Below are positions 1-5,435 of a stretch of 7,313 nucleotides of DNA, in pieces (position 1 is the first letter of the stretch; each line of letters starts with the position of its first letter). Source of the stretch: Clostridiaceae bacterium UBA6110 (GTDB lineage Bacteria > Bacillota > Clostridia > Clostridiales > Clostridiaceae); contig DIWI01000025.1 of assembly GCA_002428415.1 (NCBI GenBank), forward strand, positions 1 through 7,313. The letters are read 5' to 3'. The notes under the pieces were generated by a model. It saw only the letters and a list, made by a program, of their open reading frames with translations, made no database searches and had not been told where the DNA came from. The position numbers were made by a program, and so were the translations under genes.

Positions 1-1
1 A

Positions 2-16
2 GCGCCGAACTGGCGC
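2..16. other. Short GC-rich stem-loop at left edge
   Basis: GCGCC at 2-6 can pair with GGCGC at 12-16 around a 5-nt loop. No T-run follows on either strand inside the window, so it cannot be called a terminator. It may belong to an element lying mostly to the left of the window. Confidence 0.25.
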
Positions 17-35
17 ACCACCTCCGTCTTTGTAT

Positions 36-64
36 ATTCTATCTGTTATGCGATGATTCCACAA
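36..64 (-). promoter_or_regulatory. Possible divergent sigma-A promoter reading left
   Basis: On the minus strand a TTGTGG (-35, positions 64-59) is separated by exactly 17 nt from TAGAAT (-10, positions 41-36). A purine-rich GGAGG lies at about 25-21 downstream of it, but no well-spaced start codon follows before the window ends. If real, this would drive a gene or leader to the left, divergent from the hydrogenase. The match is only moderate and could be chance in AT-rich DNA. Confidence 0.22.
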
Positions 65-102
65 TGAGAAGCAATGTTTACCTCCATTACAATATTAATG
101 TG

Positions 103-131
103 TTGAGGTGACTTGAAATAAAATATAGAAT
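103..131 (+). promoter_or_regulatory. Probable sigma-A promoter of the hydrogenase gene
   Basis: TTGAGG at 103-108 (4 of 6 matches to the -35 consensus) and TAGAAT at 126-131 (5 of 6 to the -10) are separated by 17 nt. Transcription would begin near 138 and give an untranslated leader of about 77 nt before the hydrogenase start at 215. An alternative -35, TTGAAA at 113-118, has no -10 at a proper distance. Confidence 0.4.
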
Positions 132-165
132 GGAGTCAAAGGGTAAACTAAAAACGGTATTGGAA

Positions 166-196
166 GGGGGGAATGGCATAGCCTGATGGAATCCCC
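166..196 (+). promoter_or_regulatory. G-run hairpin in the hydrogenase leader
   Basis: GGGGA at 168-172 (part of a run of six G at 166-171) can pair with TCCCC at 192-196. The enclosed loop can form a small GGC/GCC stem (175-177 with 181-183). The structure lies 18 nt before the hydrogenase start codon and sequesters the only purine-rich, Shine-Dalgarno-like tract in the leader. Function is inferred only from position. Confidence 0.3.
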
Positions 197-214
197 ATAT
201 GGCTTGCCGTACAA

Positions 215-1561
215 ATGTCAAGACATGAGGAATTGTTCAAAAAGCTAGTTTCCGCATACTATAATGACAACTTCAGGGATGTTCTCACTGAAGTCCTTTC
301 TCAGGAAAGGGAAGACCTCGATTTCTTTACAGACATTGTATCCGTTCTGTGTGGCGTCGACATTGAATACGACGACAAGTATGTAAGGAATCTTGTCCGA
401 GCCATTACCAATTACCAGGTCAACAAGAATGTCATCGCAAAGGTCGGCGAGTGCAGCGATACCTGCATGTCAGCAACCGGCAAGACAAAATGCCAAAGTA
501 TCTGCCCATTCAATGCAATAGTCAAAGATCCGCTCACAAAGTCCTTCGTGATTGATGATTCCAGGTGCATCGGATGCGGGCTTTGTGTCGATGCATGTGA
601 TTCAAGTGTACTGATGGACAGGGTGGAACTGCTGCCAGTAGCCTCCAGTATCAGGAACGGTGAGAAGGTTATTGCTGCCGTGGCACCTGCAATAGCAGGC
701 CAGTTTGGCGATGACGTAACTCTTGACATGCTTCGCGAGGCATTCGCAAAGGCAGGGTTTGCCGACATGGTCGAGGTTGCCTTCTTTGCAGACATGCTTA
801 CACTCAAGGAAGCAGTCGAATTTGACAAGCTGGTCCAAAAGCCGGGTGACCTAATGATTACATCCTGCTGCTGTCCAATGTGGGTTGGAATGCTGAAAAA
901 AATCTACTACGACCTTGTTCCTGACTTGTCACCTTCGGTATCCCCGATGATTGCCGCTGGCAGAATCTTGAAAGAACTGAACAAGGATGTCAGGGTTGTT
1001 TTCATAGGGCCATGCATCGCAAAGAAGACCGAGGCCAAGGATCCTGACATAGCCGGAGTTATTGATGCCGTTTTGACTTTCCAGGAGGTCAAGGTAATGT
1101 TCGAAGCTCTTGGGATAGATCCTCATAAGATGACCGGAATTCCGTCGATGGAGTATGCTTCGAAAGGCGGAAGGCTTTATGCGAGGACTGGCGGTGTATC
1201 CGTGGCCGTAGGTGAAGCCATTGAGGAGATGTTCCCGCTTAAATACAGGATGTTCAAGTCAATGCAAGCCAACGGAGTCAAGGAGTGCAAGGAACTTCTC
1301 GACAAAGTCAAGAAGGGTGAGGCAGGAGATATATCCTTCGTTGAAGGCATGGGCTGCATAGGTGGCTGCGTTGGAGGCCCTAAAGGTCTGATTCCAAAGG
1401 AGGCAGGCCTTGTATTCGTCGAAAAGACTGCTCAGGAATCTGTTATCAAGGTAGCGGCCAATTCCTTTTTGATCGATGAGATACTGGGTAGATTCGGCAT
1501 ACACGACAGGGAGGACTTCAAGGATCACACGAAGACTGAGATATTCGAGAGGACATTCTAG
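215..1561 (+). CDS. [FeFe]-hydrogenase, monomeric, group B (CpIII-like)
   Basis: A 448-residue iron-only hydrogenase, expected in the cytoplasm, exchanging electrons between ferredoxin-like carriers and protons/H2. A helical N-terminus (about 1-75) leads into two 4Fe-4S cluster motifs: C80-x3-C84-x8-C93-x3-C97 and C118-x2-C121-x2-C124-x3-C128. The H-cluster domain carries all three signatures: L1 TSCCCPMW (216-223), L2 GPCIAKKTE (C267) and L3 EGMGCIGGC (C381, C385). C220, C267, C381 and C385 are the expected H-cluster ligands and C219 the proton-relay cysteine. The extra cysteine C218 and the short N-terminus without the 2Fe-2S and HC3 modules of CpI point to group B. Upstream in-frame sequence reaches a stop at 179-181 with no other start codon, so ATG 215 is firm despite lacking a nearby Shine-Dalgarno. 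The HydEFG maturases needed for activity are not in the window. Physiological direction cannot be read from sequence. Confidence 0.93.
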   Translation: MSRHEELFKKLVSAYYNDNFRDVLTEVLSQEREDLDFFTDIVSVLCGVDIEYDDKYVRNLVRAITNYQVNKNVIAKVGECSDTCMSATGKTKCQSICPFNAIVKDPLTKSFVIDDSRCIGCGLCVDACDSSVLMDRVELLPVASSIRNGEKVIAAVAPAIAGQFGDDVTLDMLREAFAKAGFADMVEVAFFADMLTLKEAVEFDKLVQKPGDLMITSCCCPMWVGMLKKIYYDLVPDLSPSVSPMIAAGRILKELNKDVRVVFIGPCIAKKTEAKDPDIAGVIDAVLTFQEVKVMFEALGIDPHKMTGIPSMEYASKGGRLYARTGGVSVAVGEAIEEMFPLKYRMFKSMQANGVKECKELLDKVKKGEAGDISFVEGMGCIGGCVGGPKGLIPKEAGLVFVEKTAQESVIKVAANSFLIDEILGRFGIHDREDFKDHTKTEIFERTF

Positions 1562-1594
1562 CCAGCTGACATTTCTCGACCCATTGCATATGAT

Positions 1595-1622
1595 GAGGAG
1601 GCTTTAGCAGTCTCCTCTTTTT
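1595..1622 (+). terminator. Intrinsic terminator after the hydrogenase gene
   Basis: GAGGAG at 1595-1600 pairs perfectly with CTCCTC at 1612-1617. The stem extends inward by a G-T, a C-G and a T-A pair around a 5-nt loop and is followed by five T (1618-1622). It should end the hydrogenase transcript and isolate it from the PAP2 operon. Confidence 0.8.
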
Positions 1623-1624
1623 CA

Positions 1625-1633
1625 TGCTATAAT
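1625..1633 (+). promoter_or_regulatory. Extended -10 promoter for the PAP2-HAD operon
   Basis: A perfect TATAAT at 1628-1633 is preceded by TGC (1625-1627), giving the TGn extension that compensates for a missing -35. No good -35 lies 17 nt upstream, where the terminator stem sits. Transcription would start near 1640, leaving about 36 nt before the ATG at 1676. A weaker alternative is TTGACG (1637-1642) with TAATAT (1659-1664), 16 nt apart. Confidence 0.6.
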
Positions 1634-1675
1634 ATATTGACGCAAATGCGTGAATCCATAATATTCGGAGATGCC

Positions 1676-2209
1676 ATGATACAGAAAATAACGGAATTTG
1701 ACAAGGCAGCTGTTCTATACATCAACAACAAGCTAAGGACAAGGTTACTCGACTATTTCTTCATTGGTGCGACCTATCTTGGCTCTGATGTCTTCGCACT
1801 TGGTGTAATCCTTGGACTTTTCTTCTTTCCTGGAAGGAACTTCAATTCATTTGCAGCAGCCGCTGCCCTTTCGCTCTTTTTCACATCAATTACTGTTGGA
1901 GTTGTAAAATTCTTTATAAAGAGAAAGCGTCCATTTGAGAAGCTGATTAATCTGAACAGCATAAAGATTGGTGTGGACCAGTTTTCATTTCCTTCCGGCC
2001 ATACGGCAGCAGCATTCACATTAGCCGCCACCGTTGCACTTCTGACATCCAACTCTCTGATTTCAATCATCTACTACATGCTTGCAACTTTGGTTGCAAT
2101 GTCAAGGGTATATCTTGGAGTCCACTATCCTTCAGATGTTGCTGCCGGTGCTTTTGTCGGTACTTCCTATGCTGTCGTGGTCCATTTTATGATGTTGGGG
2201 AGAGTGTAA
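1676..2209 (+). CDS. PAP2-family membrane phosphatase (lipid phosphate / undecaprenyl-PP type)
   Basis: A 177-residue integral membrane phosphatase, expected to remove phosphate from a lipid phosphate or pyrophosphate at the outer membrane face. The full three-part PAP2 signature is present: K78-x6-R85-P86, P106-S-G-H109 and S143-R144-x5-H150-x3-D154, with H109 and H150 as the catalytic histidines. Hydrophobic segments at roughly 25-50, 57-80, 110-125, 127-142 and 155-175 fit the usual fold. The length is typical of single-domain bacterial members such as BcrC- or PgpB-like enzymes. ATG 1676 is chosen because CGGAG at 1666-1670 lies 5 nt upstream. The longer TTG 1637 frame begins before the predicted transcription start. 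The gene is coupled to the HAD gene, whose ATG starts 2 nt after this stop. Substrate is not resolved: undecaprenyl-PP, phosphatidic acid and phosphatidylglycerol-phosphate are all possible. Confidence 0.88.
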   Translation: MIQKITEFDKAAVLYINNKLRTRLLDYFFIGATYLGSDVFALGVILGLFFFPGRNFNSFAAAAALSLFFTSITVGVVKFFIKRKRPFEKLINLNSIKIGVDQFSFPSGHTAAAFTLAATVALLTSNSLISIIYYMLATLVAMSRVYLGVHYPSDVAAGAFVGTSYAVVVHFMMLGRV

Positions 2210-2210
2210 A

Positions 2211-2864
2211 ATGCTTGATGACGTACTAGGCGTAATATTTGACCTTGACGGGACTCTGGTGGATTCCATGTGGGTATGGAGAAAAGTGGACGAAGACTTC
2301 CTTGTGTCGAGAAATATCGACCTTGAACCAGAAGAACTCATGAGAAGGATTGCCCACAAGAGCTTCCATGAAACTGCGGTCTACTTCAAAGAGACATTCA
2401 ATCTCCTGGAGACAATCGACGAAATTAAAGCCCAATGGAACAATTCAGTAAAATCCATATACCGTGATAATGTTATGCTCAAGGAGGGCGCTCTGGAAAT
2501 ACTGATAAAGCTCAAGGAAAAGGGCACAAAGATAGCTCTTGCAACCTCAAGCTCGGAGGAAATCCTCGAAGCATGCCTGGAAGCCCGTCAGATAAGACAA
2601 TACTTTGATGTAGTAGTTACCACTGATATGGCTGGAAAGACTAAAGTGGAGCCAGATGTATATCTTCTTGCTGCAGACAGGCTGGAGCTGAGTCCTTCAT
2701 CTATCGCGGTCTTCGAGGACATTCCGGCGGCTATGCTTGGAGCAAGAAAAGCAGGAATGAAAGTATTTGGAGTTCATGACAGCTTCTCGGAGCATCTGCA
2801 TGAAGAGATAATCAGGAACTGCCATGTCTATGTCAGAAGCCTTAAAGATGTTGAGATAAACTGA
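2211..2864 (+). CDS. HAD-superfamily hydrolase, beta-phosphoglucomutase-like subfamily
   Basis: A 217-residue cytosolic HAD phosphatase or phosphomutase. Motif I is D11-L-D13-G-T (nucleophile D11, acid/base D13), motif II is around T112 in LATSSS, motif III lysine is K145 in KVEPD, and motif IV is the acidic E169-D170 pair. The helical cap inserted at about 17-85 marks the beta-PGM/phosphoglycolate-phosphatase type. Such enzymes usually act on small phosphosugars, phosphoglycolate or nucleoside monophosphates, and sequence alone does not choose between them. The ATG lies one base after the PAP2 stop with GGGGAGAG (2197-2204) at good spacing, so the two are translationally coupled and probably form a two-gene operon of phosphatases. 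Shared substrates are not implied, since one enzyme is membrane-bound and the other soluble. The stop codon is part of a strong hairpin shared with the convergent gene. Confidence 0.88.
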   Translation: MLDDVLGVIFDLDGTLVDSMWVWRKVDEDFLVSRNIDLEPEELMRRIAHKSFHETAVYFKETFNLLETIDEIKAQWNNSVKSIYRDNVMLKEGALEILIKLKEKGTKIALATSSSEEILEACLEARQIRQYFDVVVTTDMAGKTKVEPDVYLLAADRLELSPSSIAVFEDIPAAMLGARKAGMKVFGVHDSFSEHLHEEIIRNCHVYVRSLKDVEIN

Positions 2865-2901
2865 GAACCAGGAAGAGGTCAATCCTCATTTCCTGGTTCT
2901 C
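2863..2901. terminator. Bidirectional hairpin between convergent HAD and GT4 genes
   Basis: A perfect 12-bp stem (2863-2874 with 2890-2901) continues, after a 2-nt bulge, into GAGG/CCTC (2875-2878 with 2884-2887) around a 5-nt loop. It contains two bases of the HAD stop and runs into the last codons and stop of the GT4 gene. T-rich tails on either side are weak (TTCATTTC on +, AGTTTATC on -), so termination strength is uncertain, but position and symmetry fit a shared terminator. Confidence 0.65.
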
Positions 2902-3956
2902 TTCATTTCACTGTAAAATCTGTCAAGTCTTGAAGTAAACGCTGAAAGTGAGAATAGTGTTCCAGCTCTTTTTCTGGCATTTTCTGCAAGACGCACTCTT
3001 AGTTCATTGTCATCAAGTACCCTCACCAGAGCTTTCGCAAGGTCTTCGCTGTCTTCAGGCTCAAAAAGCAGAGCGCAGTCATCTTCAGGTACTACCTCAG
3101 GAATCCCTCCAGTTCTTGATGCCACAACCACAGTTCCAGCAAACATGGCCTCCATGATGGATACCGGCAGTCCCTCCCATCTCGATGGGAGGACAAATAC
3201 CCTTGCTTTCCTGAGATATTCACCGACATTGCCCACGTTGCCCTTGAAATCCACTGTTTTCTTCAGTCCAAGTCTGTCACGAACTTCAATAAGTTCATTC
3301 TTCAACACTCCATCACCAAGGACAACTGCAGTAAATCCTCTGTCTTTTATCATTGCGAGGGCTTCGAGAAAAACATCAATTCCCTTTTCCTTTCCTCTAA
3401 GCGATGCGACAAGAACAAAATCAAACTCCTCATTCCGTGGTCCGCTAAACCTCTTTTCATCCACACCGCCATGCACAATCGTGCAGTTGTGTCCTTGATA
3501 GAGCCTGCCTAGCTCTTTCCTGGCTGCCTCGCTTATGACGATTACCCTATCATATAATCTGTAGCTCAAAGCCTCCAGTGGCTTTAAGAGAGCAATGCCC
3601 CTTCTCCGGTTGCTGGTTGAGTGCTCACTGAATACAAACGGGATTTTCCTGAAAAACAATCTGAGGAATGCCAGATAATACTGGGGTGGAAACAGATGCG
3701 CATGAACAATGTCCGGCTTTTCAGATACAATCACATTTGCAATCCCTCTGATTGCACCGATAAACCTGTACTTGTCATAAAGTGCAAGGTCGATTACCTT
3801 TACTCCCGCATTCTCAAGGTCAGATTTGATCCAGCTGTCACTTGATACCAGTGTAAGTATGACGCTTGTATTCTCCCTTGAATTAAGCGCATAGGCACTG
3901 AGGAGTGTCTCAGCACCTCCCACATCCAGATTATTGATTACCTGCAATATCTTCAT
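2886..3956 (-). CDS. Glycosyltransferase family 4 (GT-B fold)
   Basis: A 356-residue retaining glycosyltransferase, expected at the cytoplasmic face of the membrane, moving a sugar from a nucleotide donor to a lipid-linked or polysaccharide acceptor. The N-terminal acceptor domain has the GT4-typical start with G13-G-A-E16, then HAHLF (85-89) and VISE (140-143). The C-terminal donor domain (about 178-330) has KEKG (189-192), LGDG (213-216) and the E-x7-E signature with E261 and E269 in EGLPVSIME, followed by GGIPEVV (283-289). No membrane helix or signal peptide is evident. A strong GGAGGA (3966-3961) precedes the ATG by 4 nt. It lies 48 bp downstream of the isomerase gene on the same strand, with a hairpin and no clear promoter between, so it probably depends on readthrough. 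A role in capsule, teichoic-type or other surface glycan is likely; the exact sugar cannot be told. Confidence 0.9.
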   Translation of the reverse strand: MKILQVINNLDVGGAETLLSAYALNSRENTSVILTLVSSDSWIKSDLENAGVKVIDLALYDKYRFIGAIRGIANVIVSEKPDIVHAHLFPPQYYLAFLRLFFRKIPFVFSEHSTSNRRRGIALLKPLEALSYRLYDRVIVISEAARKELGRLYQGHNCTIVHGGVDEKRFSGPRNEEFDFVLVASLRGKEKGIDVFLEALAMIKDRGFTAVVLGDGVLKNELIEVRDRLGLKKTVDFKGNVGNVGEYLRKARVFVLPSRWEGLPVSIMEAMFAGTVVVASRTGGIPEVVPEDDCALLFEPEDSEDLAKALVRVLDDNELRVRLAENARKRAGTLFSLSAFTSRLDRFYSEMKRTRK

Positions 3957-3970
3957 CTCATCCTCCGGAC

Positions 3971-4000
3971 CAAGAAAGGCCCGCTATTTAAGCGAGCCTT
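3971..4000 (-). terminator. Hairpin after the isomerase gene, ahead of GT4
   Basis: On the minus strand, bases 4000-3996 pair with 3980-3976 and, past one mismatch, 3994-3991 pair with 3985-3982, around a 5-nt loop. TCTT follows the stem (3975-3972). With only a short T tract it looks like a partial terminator or 3'-end stabiliser between two genes of one transcript. Confidence 0.5.
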
Positions 4001-4004
4001 GAGT

Positions 4005-4754
4005 CTAATTCAGTGTAACGTTGTATTTTGACTTCAGGTCCTCAAGAAGCCTCGTGTAATGGTCCATCTGCTTTTCCTTCAGAAGCTCAGTCCTGATGGT
4101 TTCCTTGACATCATCAAAATTCGCTGTTCCAAAGCCCTTCTTGTCTGTGGTCTTTATTATGTGGTATCCGAACTGGGTCTTCACAGGTTCTTTTGTCATC
4201 TCACCCTTTTCGAGAGCAAATGCTGCATTCTCAAACTCAGGTACCATCATCCCTCTGCCAAAATCACCGAGGTCTCCACCCTGTGCCTTGGAAGGACATG
4301 ATGAGAATTCCTGGGCTGCATCGCCGAAATCCATTCCATCCTCAACAATCTTCTTCAGTATGTCATTTGCAAGCTCTTCGCTCTCTACCAATATATGGCT
4401 CGCCCTTACCGACTGCTGTCCGCCATACTTTCCGGGATTCTGCTTGAAAGCAATCTCAGCCTCAGCATCATCCACGTTTATCTCAGACATGATCTTATTC
4501 ATGGTGCTGTTGAACCTGATTTCCTTCTCGACCTGCTCCATCTGTGTAAGGTACATCTGATCCTTGTCGACGCCTATTTCCAGTCCGAATGCATTTATAA
4601 GCTCAACACTTACCAGCTGCTCAAGAAGCTGCTTTCTTCCAAACTCTGACTGGAAGTATGCCTTCCTTTCCGGTGGAAGCTGCTCTATTGTCCTGTCAAG
4701 CACATCAGATGTAATATCCATTCCATTAACTGTAGCCAATATCTTGTTTTCCAT
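4005..4754 (-). CDS. Parvulin-type peptidyl-prolyl cis-trans isomerase, cytosolic
   Basis: A 249-residue foldase of the PpiC/PrsA/SurA type, which catalyses cis-trans isomerisation before proline. The N-terminal part (about 1-105) resembles the SurA/PrsA chaperone segment, beginning ATVNGMDIT. The parvulin domain follows at about 113-203, with RASHILV (117-123), a CPSKAQGGDLGDF stretch (153-165), VPEFENAAF (171-179) and FGYHIIK (195-201). A helical C-terminal tail is at 212-245. Unlike secreted PrsA or SurA there is no signal peptide or lipobox: the chain starts MENKILATVNG, so it should stay in the cytoplasm. AAGGAGA lies 7 nt ahead of the ATG (minus strand, about 4768-4762). It is the first gene of a probable two-gene unit with the GT4 gene and is divergent from the peroxiredoxin gene. 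The fold assignment is firm; cellular clients are unknown. Confidence 0.88.
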   Translation of the reverse strand: MENKILATVNGMDITSDVLDRTIEQLPPERKAYFQSEFGRKQLLEQLVSVELINAFGLEIGVDKDQMYLTQMEQVEKEIRFNSTMNKIMSEINVDDAEAEIAFKQNPGKYGGQQSVRASHILVESEELANDILKKIVEDGMDFGDAAQEFSSCPSKAQGGDLGDFGRGMMVPEFENAAFALEKGEMTKEPVKTQFGYHIIKTTDKKGFGTANFDDVKETIRTELLKEKQMDHYTRLLEDLKSKYNVTLN

Positions 4755-4796
4755 TTATCTTCTCCTTAAATCCTTGATTGATTGTATACTTTCTTA

Positions 4797-4875
4797 TACT
4801 AACACAAATTTCTGAAACAGTGAACCATATCATGTTAACACAAAATATACCTCAAGACCCTCAACATGTTAATAC
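4797..4875. repeat. Three TTAAYAC-like repeats in the divergent control region
   Basis: Related heptamers lie on the + strand at 4799-4805 (CTAACAC), 4835-4841 (TTAACAC) and 4869-4875 (TTAATAC), 36 and 34 nt apart. The last two extend to CATGTTAACAC and CATGTTAATAC (10 of 11 identical). Two sit in palindromes: TGTTAACA at 4833-4840 and AACATGTT at 4863-4870. The spacing and the shared region between divergent genes suggest operators for one DNA-binding protein. No known regulator box was matched. Confidence 0.35.
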
Positions 4876-4889
4876 TTTTTTGCTATCAT
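4861..4889 (+). promoter_or_regulatory. Probable promoter of the peroxiredoxin gene
   Basis: An extended -10, TGC plus TATCAT (4881-4889), lies 17 nt after TCAACA (4861-4866, 4 of 6 to the -35). Transcription would start near 4896, leaving a short leader before the Shine-Dalgarno at 4912-4917. The AACATGTT palindrome overlaps the -35, a position where a repressor would block polymerase. No comparably clear promoter was found for the isomerase gene on the other strand. Confidence 0.45.
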
Positions 4890-4923
4890 AGTTAATCATA
4901 CAGGAAATAATCGGAGGTAGCAT

Positions 4924-5397
4924 ATGAAAAAGAATCTGGAGGTTGGAAGCAAAGCACCCGACTTCACACTTACCGGCTCAGACCGCAAGGAGCACAGACT
5001 CAGCGACTACAAAGGAAAGAAAGTAATACTGTACTTCTATCCTAAGGACAATACACCTGGATGTACAATCGAGGCTGAAGGCTTCAGAGACAGCAACAGC
5101 GACCTTTCTGCCTTGAATGCAGTTGTCCTGGGTGTATCAAGGGATTCCCTCAATTCACATGATAAGTTCGTAGATAAGTTCTCTCTTCCATTCATCCTTT
5201 TATCCGATCCTGACAGCGTGGTATGCGAGGAGTATGATGTCCTGAAAGAAAAGACGATGTTCGGAAAAACCTCCATCGGAATACAGAGAAGCACATTCGT
5301 AATCGATGAGGAAGGTAAGATAATCTACATCAATAGAAAGGTTACCGCTGAAGGCCATTCTGAGGAGATTGCAAACTTCATAAGAAGCATATCGTGA
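4924..5397 (+). CDS. bcp: Peroxiredoxin, Bcp/PrxQ subfamily (thioredoxin-dependent thiol peroxidase)
   Basis: A 157-residue cytosolic peroxiredoxin that reduces hydrogen peroxide and organic hydroperoxides to water or alcohol using a thiol donor. The thioredoxin-like fold begins VGSKAPDFTL. The active-site motif P40-x3-T44-x2-C47 holds the peroxidatic cysteine C47, and the conserved arginine is R122 in IQRSTFVID. The position five residues on, where many Bcp proteins have the resolving cysteine, is E52. The only other cysteine is C101, so it is either a 1-Cys form or uses C101 to resolve. Length matches the family. CGGAGG at 4912-4917 lies 6 nt before the ATG. In an anaerobe with an oxygen-sensitive [FeFe]-hydrogenase, a peroxide scavenger is expected, but proximity here need not mean co-regulation. 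Confidence 0.93.
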   Translation: MKKNLEVGSKAPDFTLTGSDRKEHRLSDYKGKKVILYFYPKDNTPGCTIEAEGFRDSNSDLSALNAVVLGVSRDSLNSHDKFVDKFSLPFILLSDPDSVVCEEYDVLKEKTMFGKTSIGIQRSTFVIDEEGKIIYINRKVTAEGHSEEIANFIRSIS

Positions 5398-5400
5398 GCT

Positions 5401-5435
5401 GTAAAATAGGGAGACACCATGTCTCCCTATTTTAC
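5401..5435. terminator. Perfect bidirectional terminator between convergent bcp and C39-like genes
   Basis: A perfect 16-bp stem (5401-5416 with 5420-5435) closes a 3-nt loop. A GC-rich core GGGAGAC is flanked by AAAA on one arm and TTTT on the other, so a U-tract lies at the 3' side in both directions. It starts 3 nt after the bcp stop and contains the stop codon (5429-5427) of the opposing gene. Confidence 0.88.

Noticed and set aside
1..111. Open frame from the left edge ending in TGA at 109-111, possibly the tail of an upstream gene
   Set aside because: The last two thirds are AT-rich with intergenic character, it overlaps the predicted hydrogenase promoter, and I recognise no domain. 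All three + frames are open for the first 50 bases, so the frame carries little weight.
186..248. 20-codon frame overlapping the hydrogenase start, as a leader peptide gene
   Set aside because: No Shine-Dalgarno at proper spacing (the G-run ends 14 nt upstream) and no amino-acid bias suggesting attenuation; kept only as a remark in the leader finding.
412..838. Long antisense frames inside the hydrogenase gene (412-828 and 602-838)
   Set aside because: They are mirror products of the codon usage of a clearly real gene, with no ribosome site or recognisable domain; the cysteine-rich look of the second comes from antisense reading.
1637..1675. Longer N-terminus for the PAP2 protein from TTG 1637
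   Set aside because: The TTG has no Shine-Dalgarno and falls before the predicted transcription start near 1640, whereas ATG 1676 has CGGAG at 5 nt.
3007..3498. 163-codon + strand frame inside the glycosyltransferase gene
   Set aside because: Serine/threonine/proline-rich low-complexity translation typical of an antisense shadow; the minus-strand gene has all GT4 motifs.
4096..4560. 154-codon + strand frame inside the isomerase gene
   Set aside because: Antisense shadow of a gene with full parvulin motifs; no Shine-Dalgarno or family resemblance.
4861..4872. PerR box for the peroxiredoxin gene
   Set aside because: The imperfect palindrome TCAACATGTTAA does not fit the TTATAATnATTATAA pattern.
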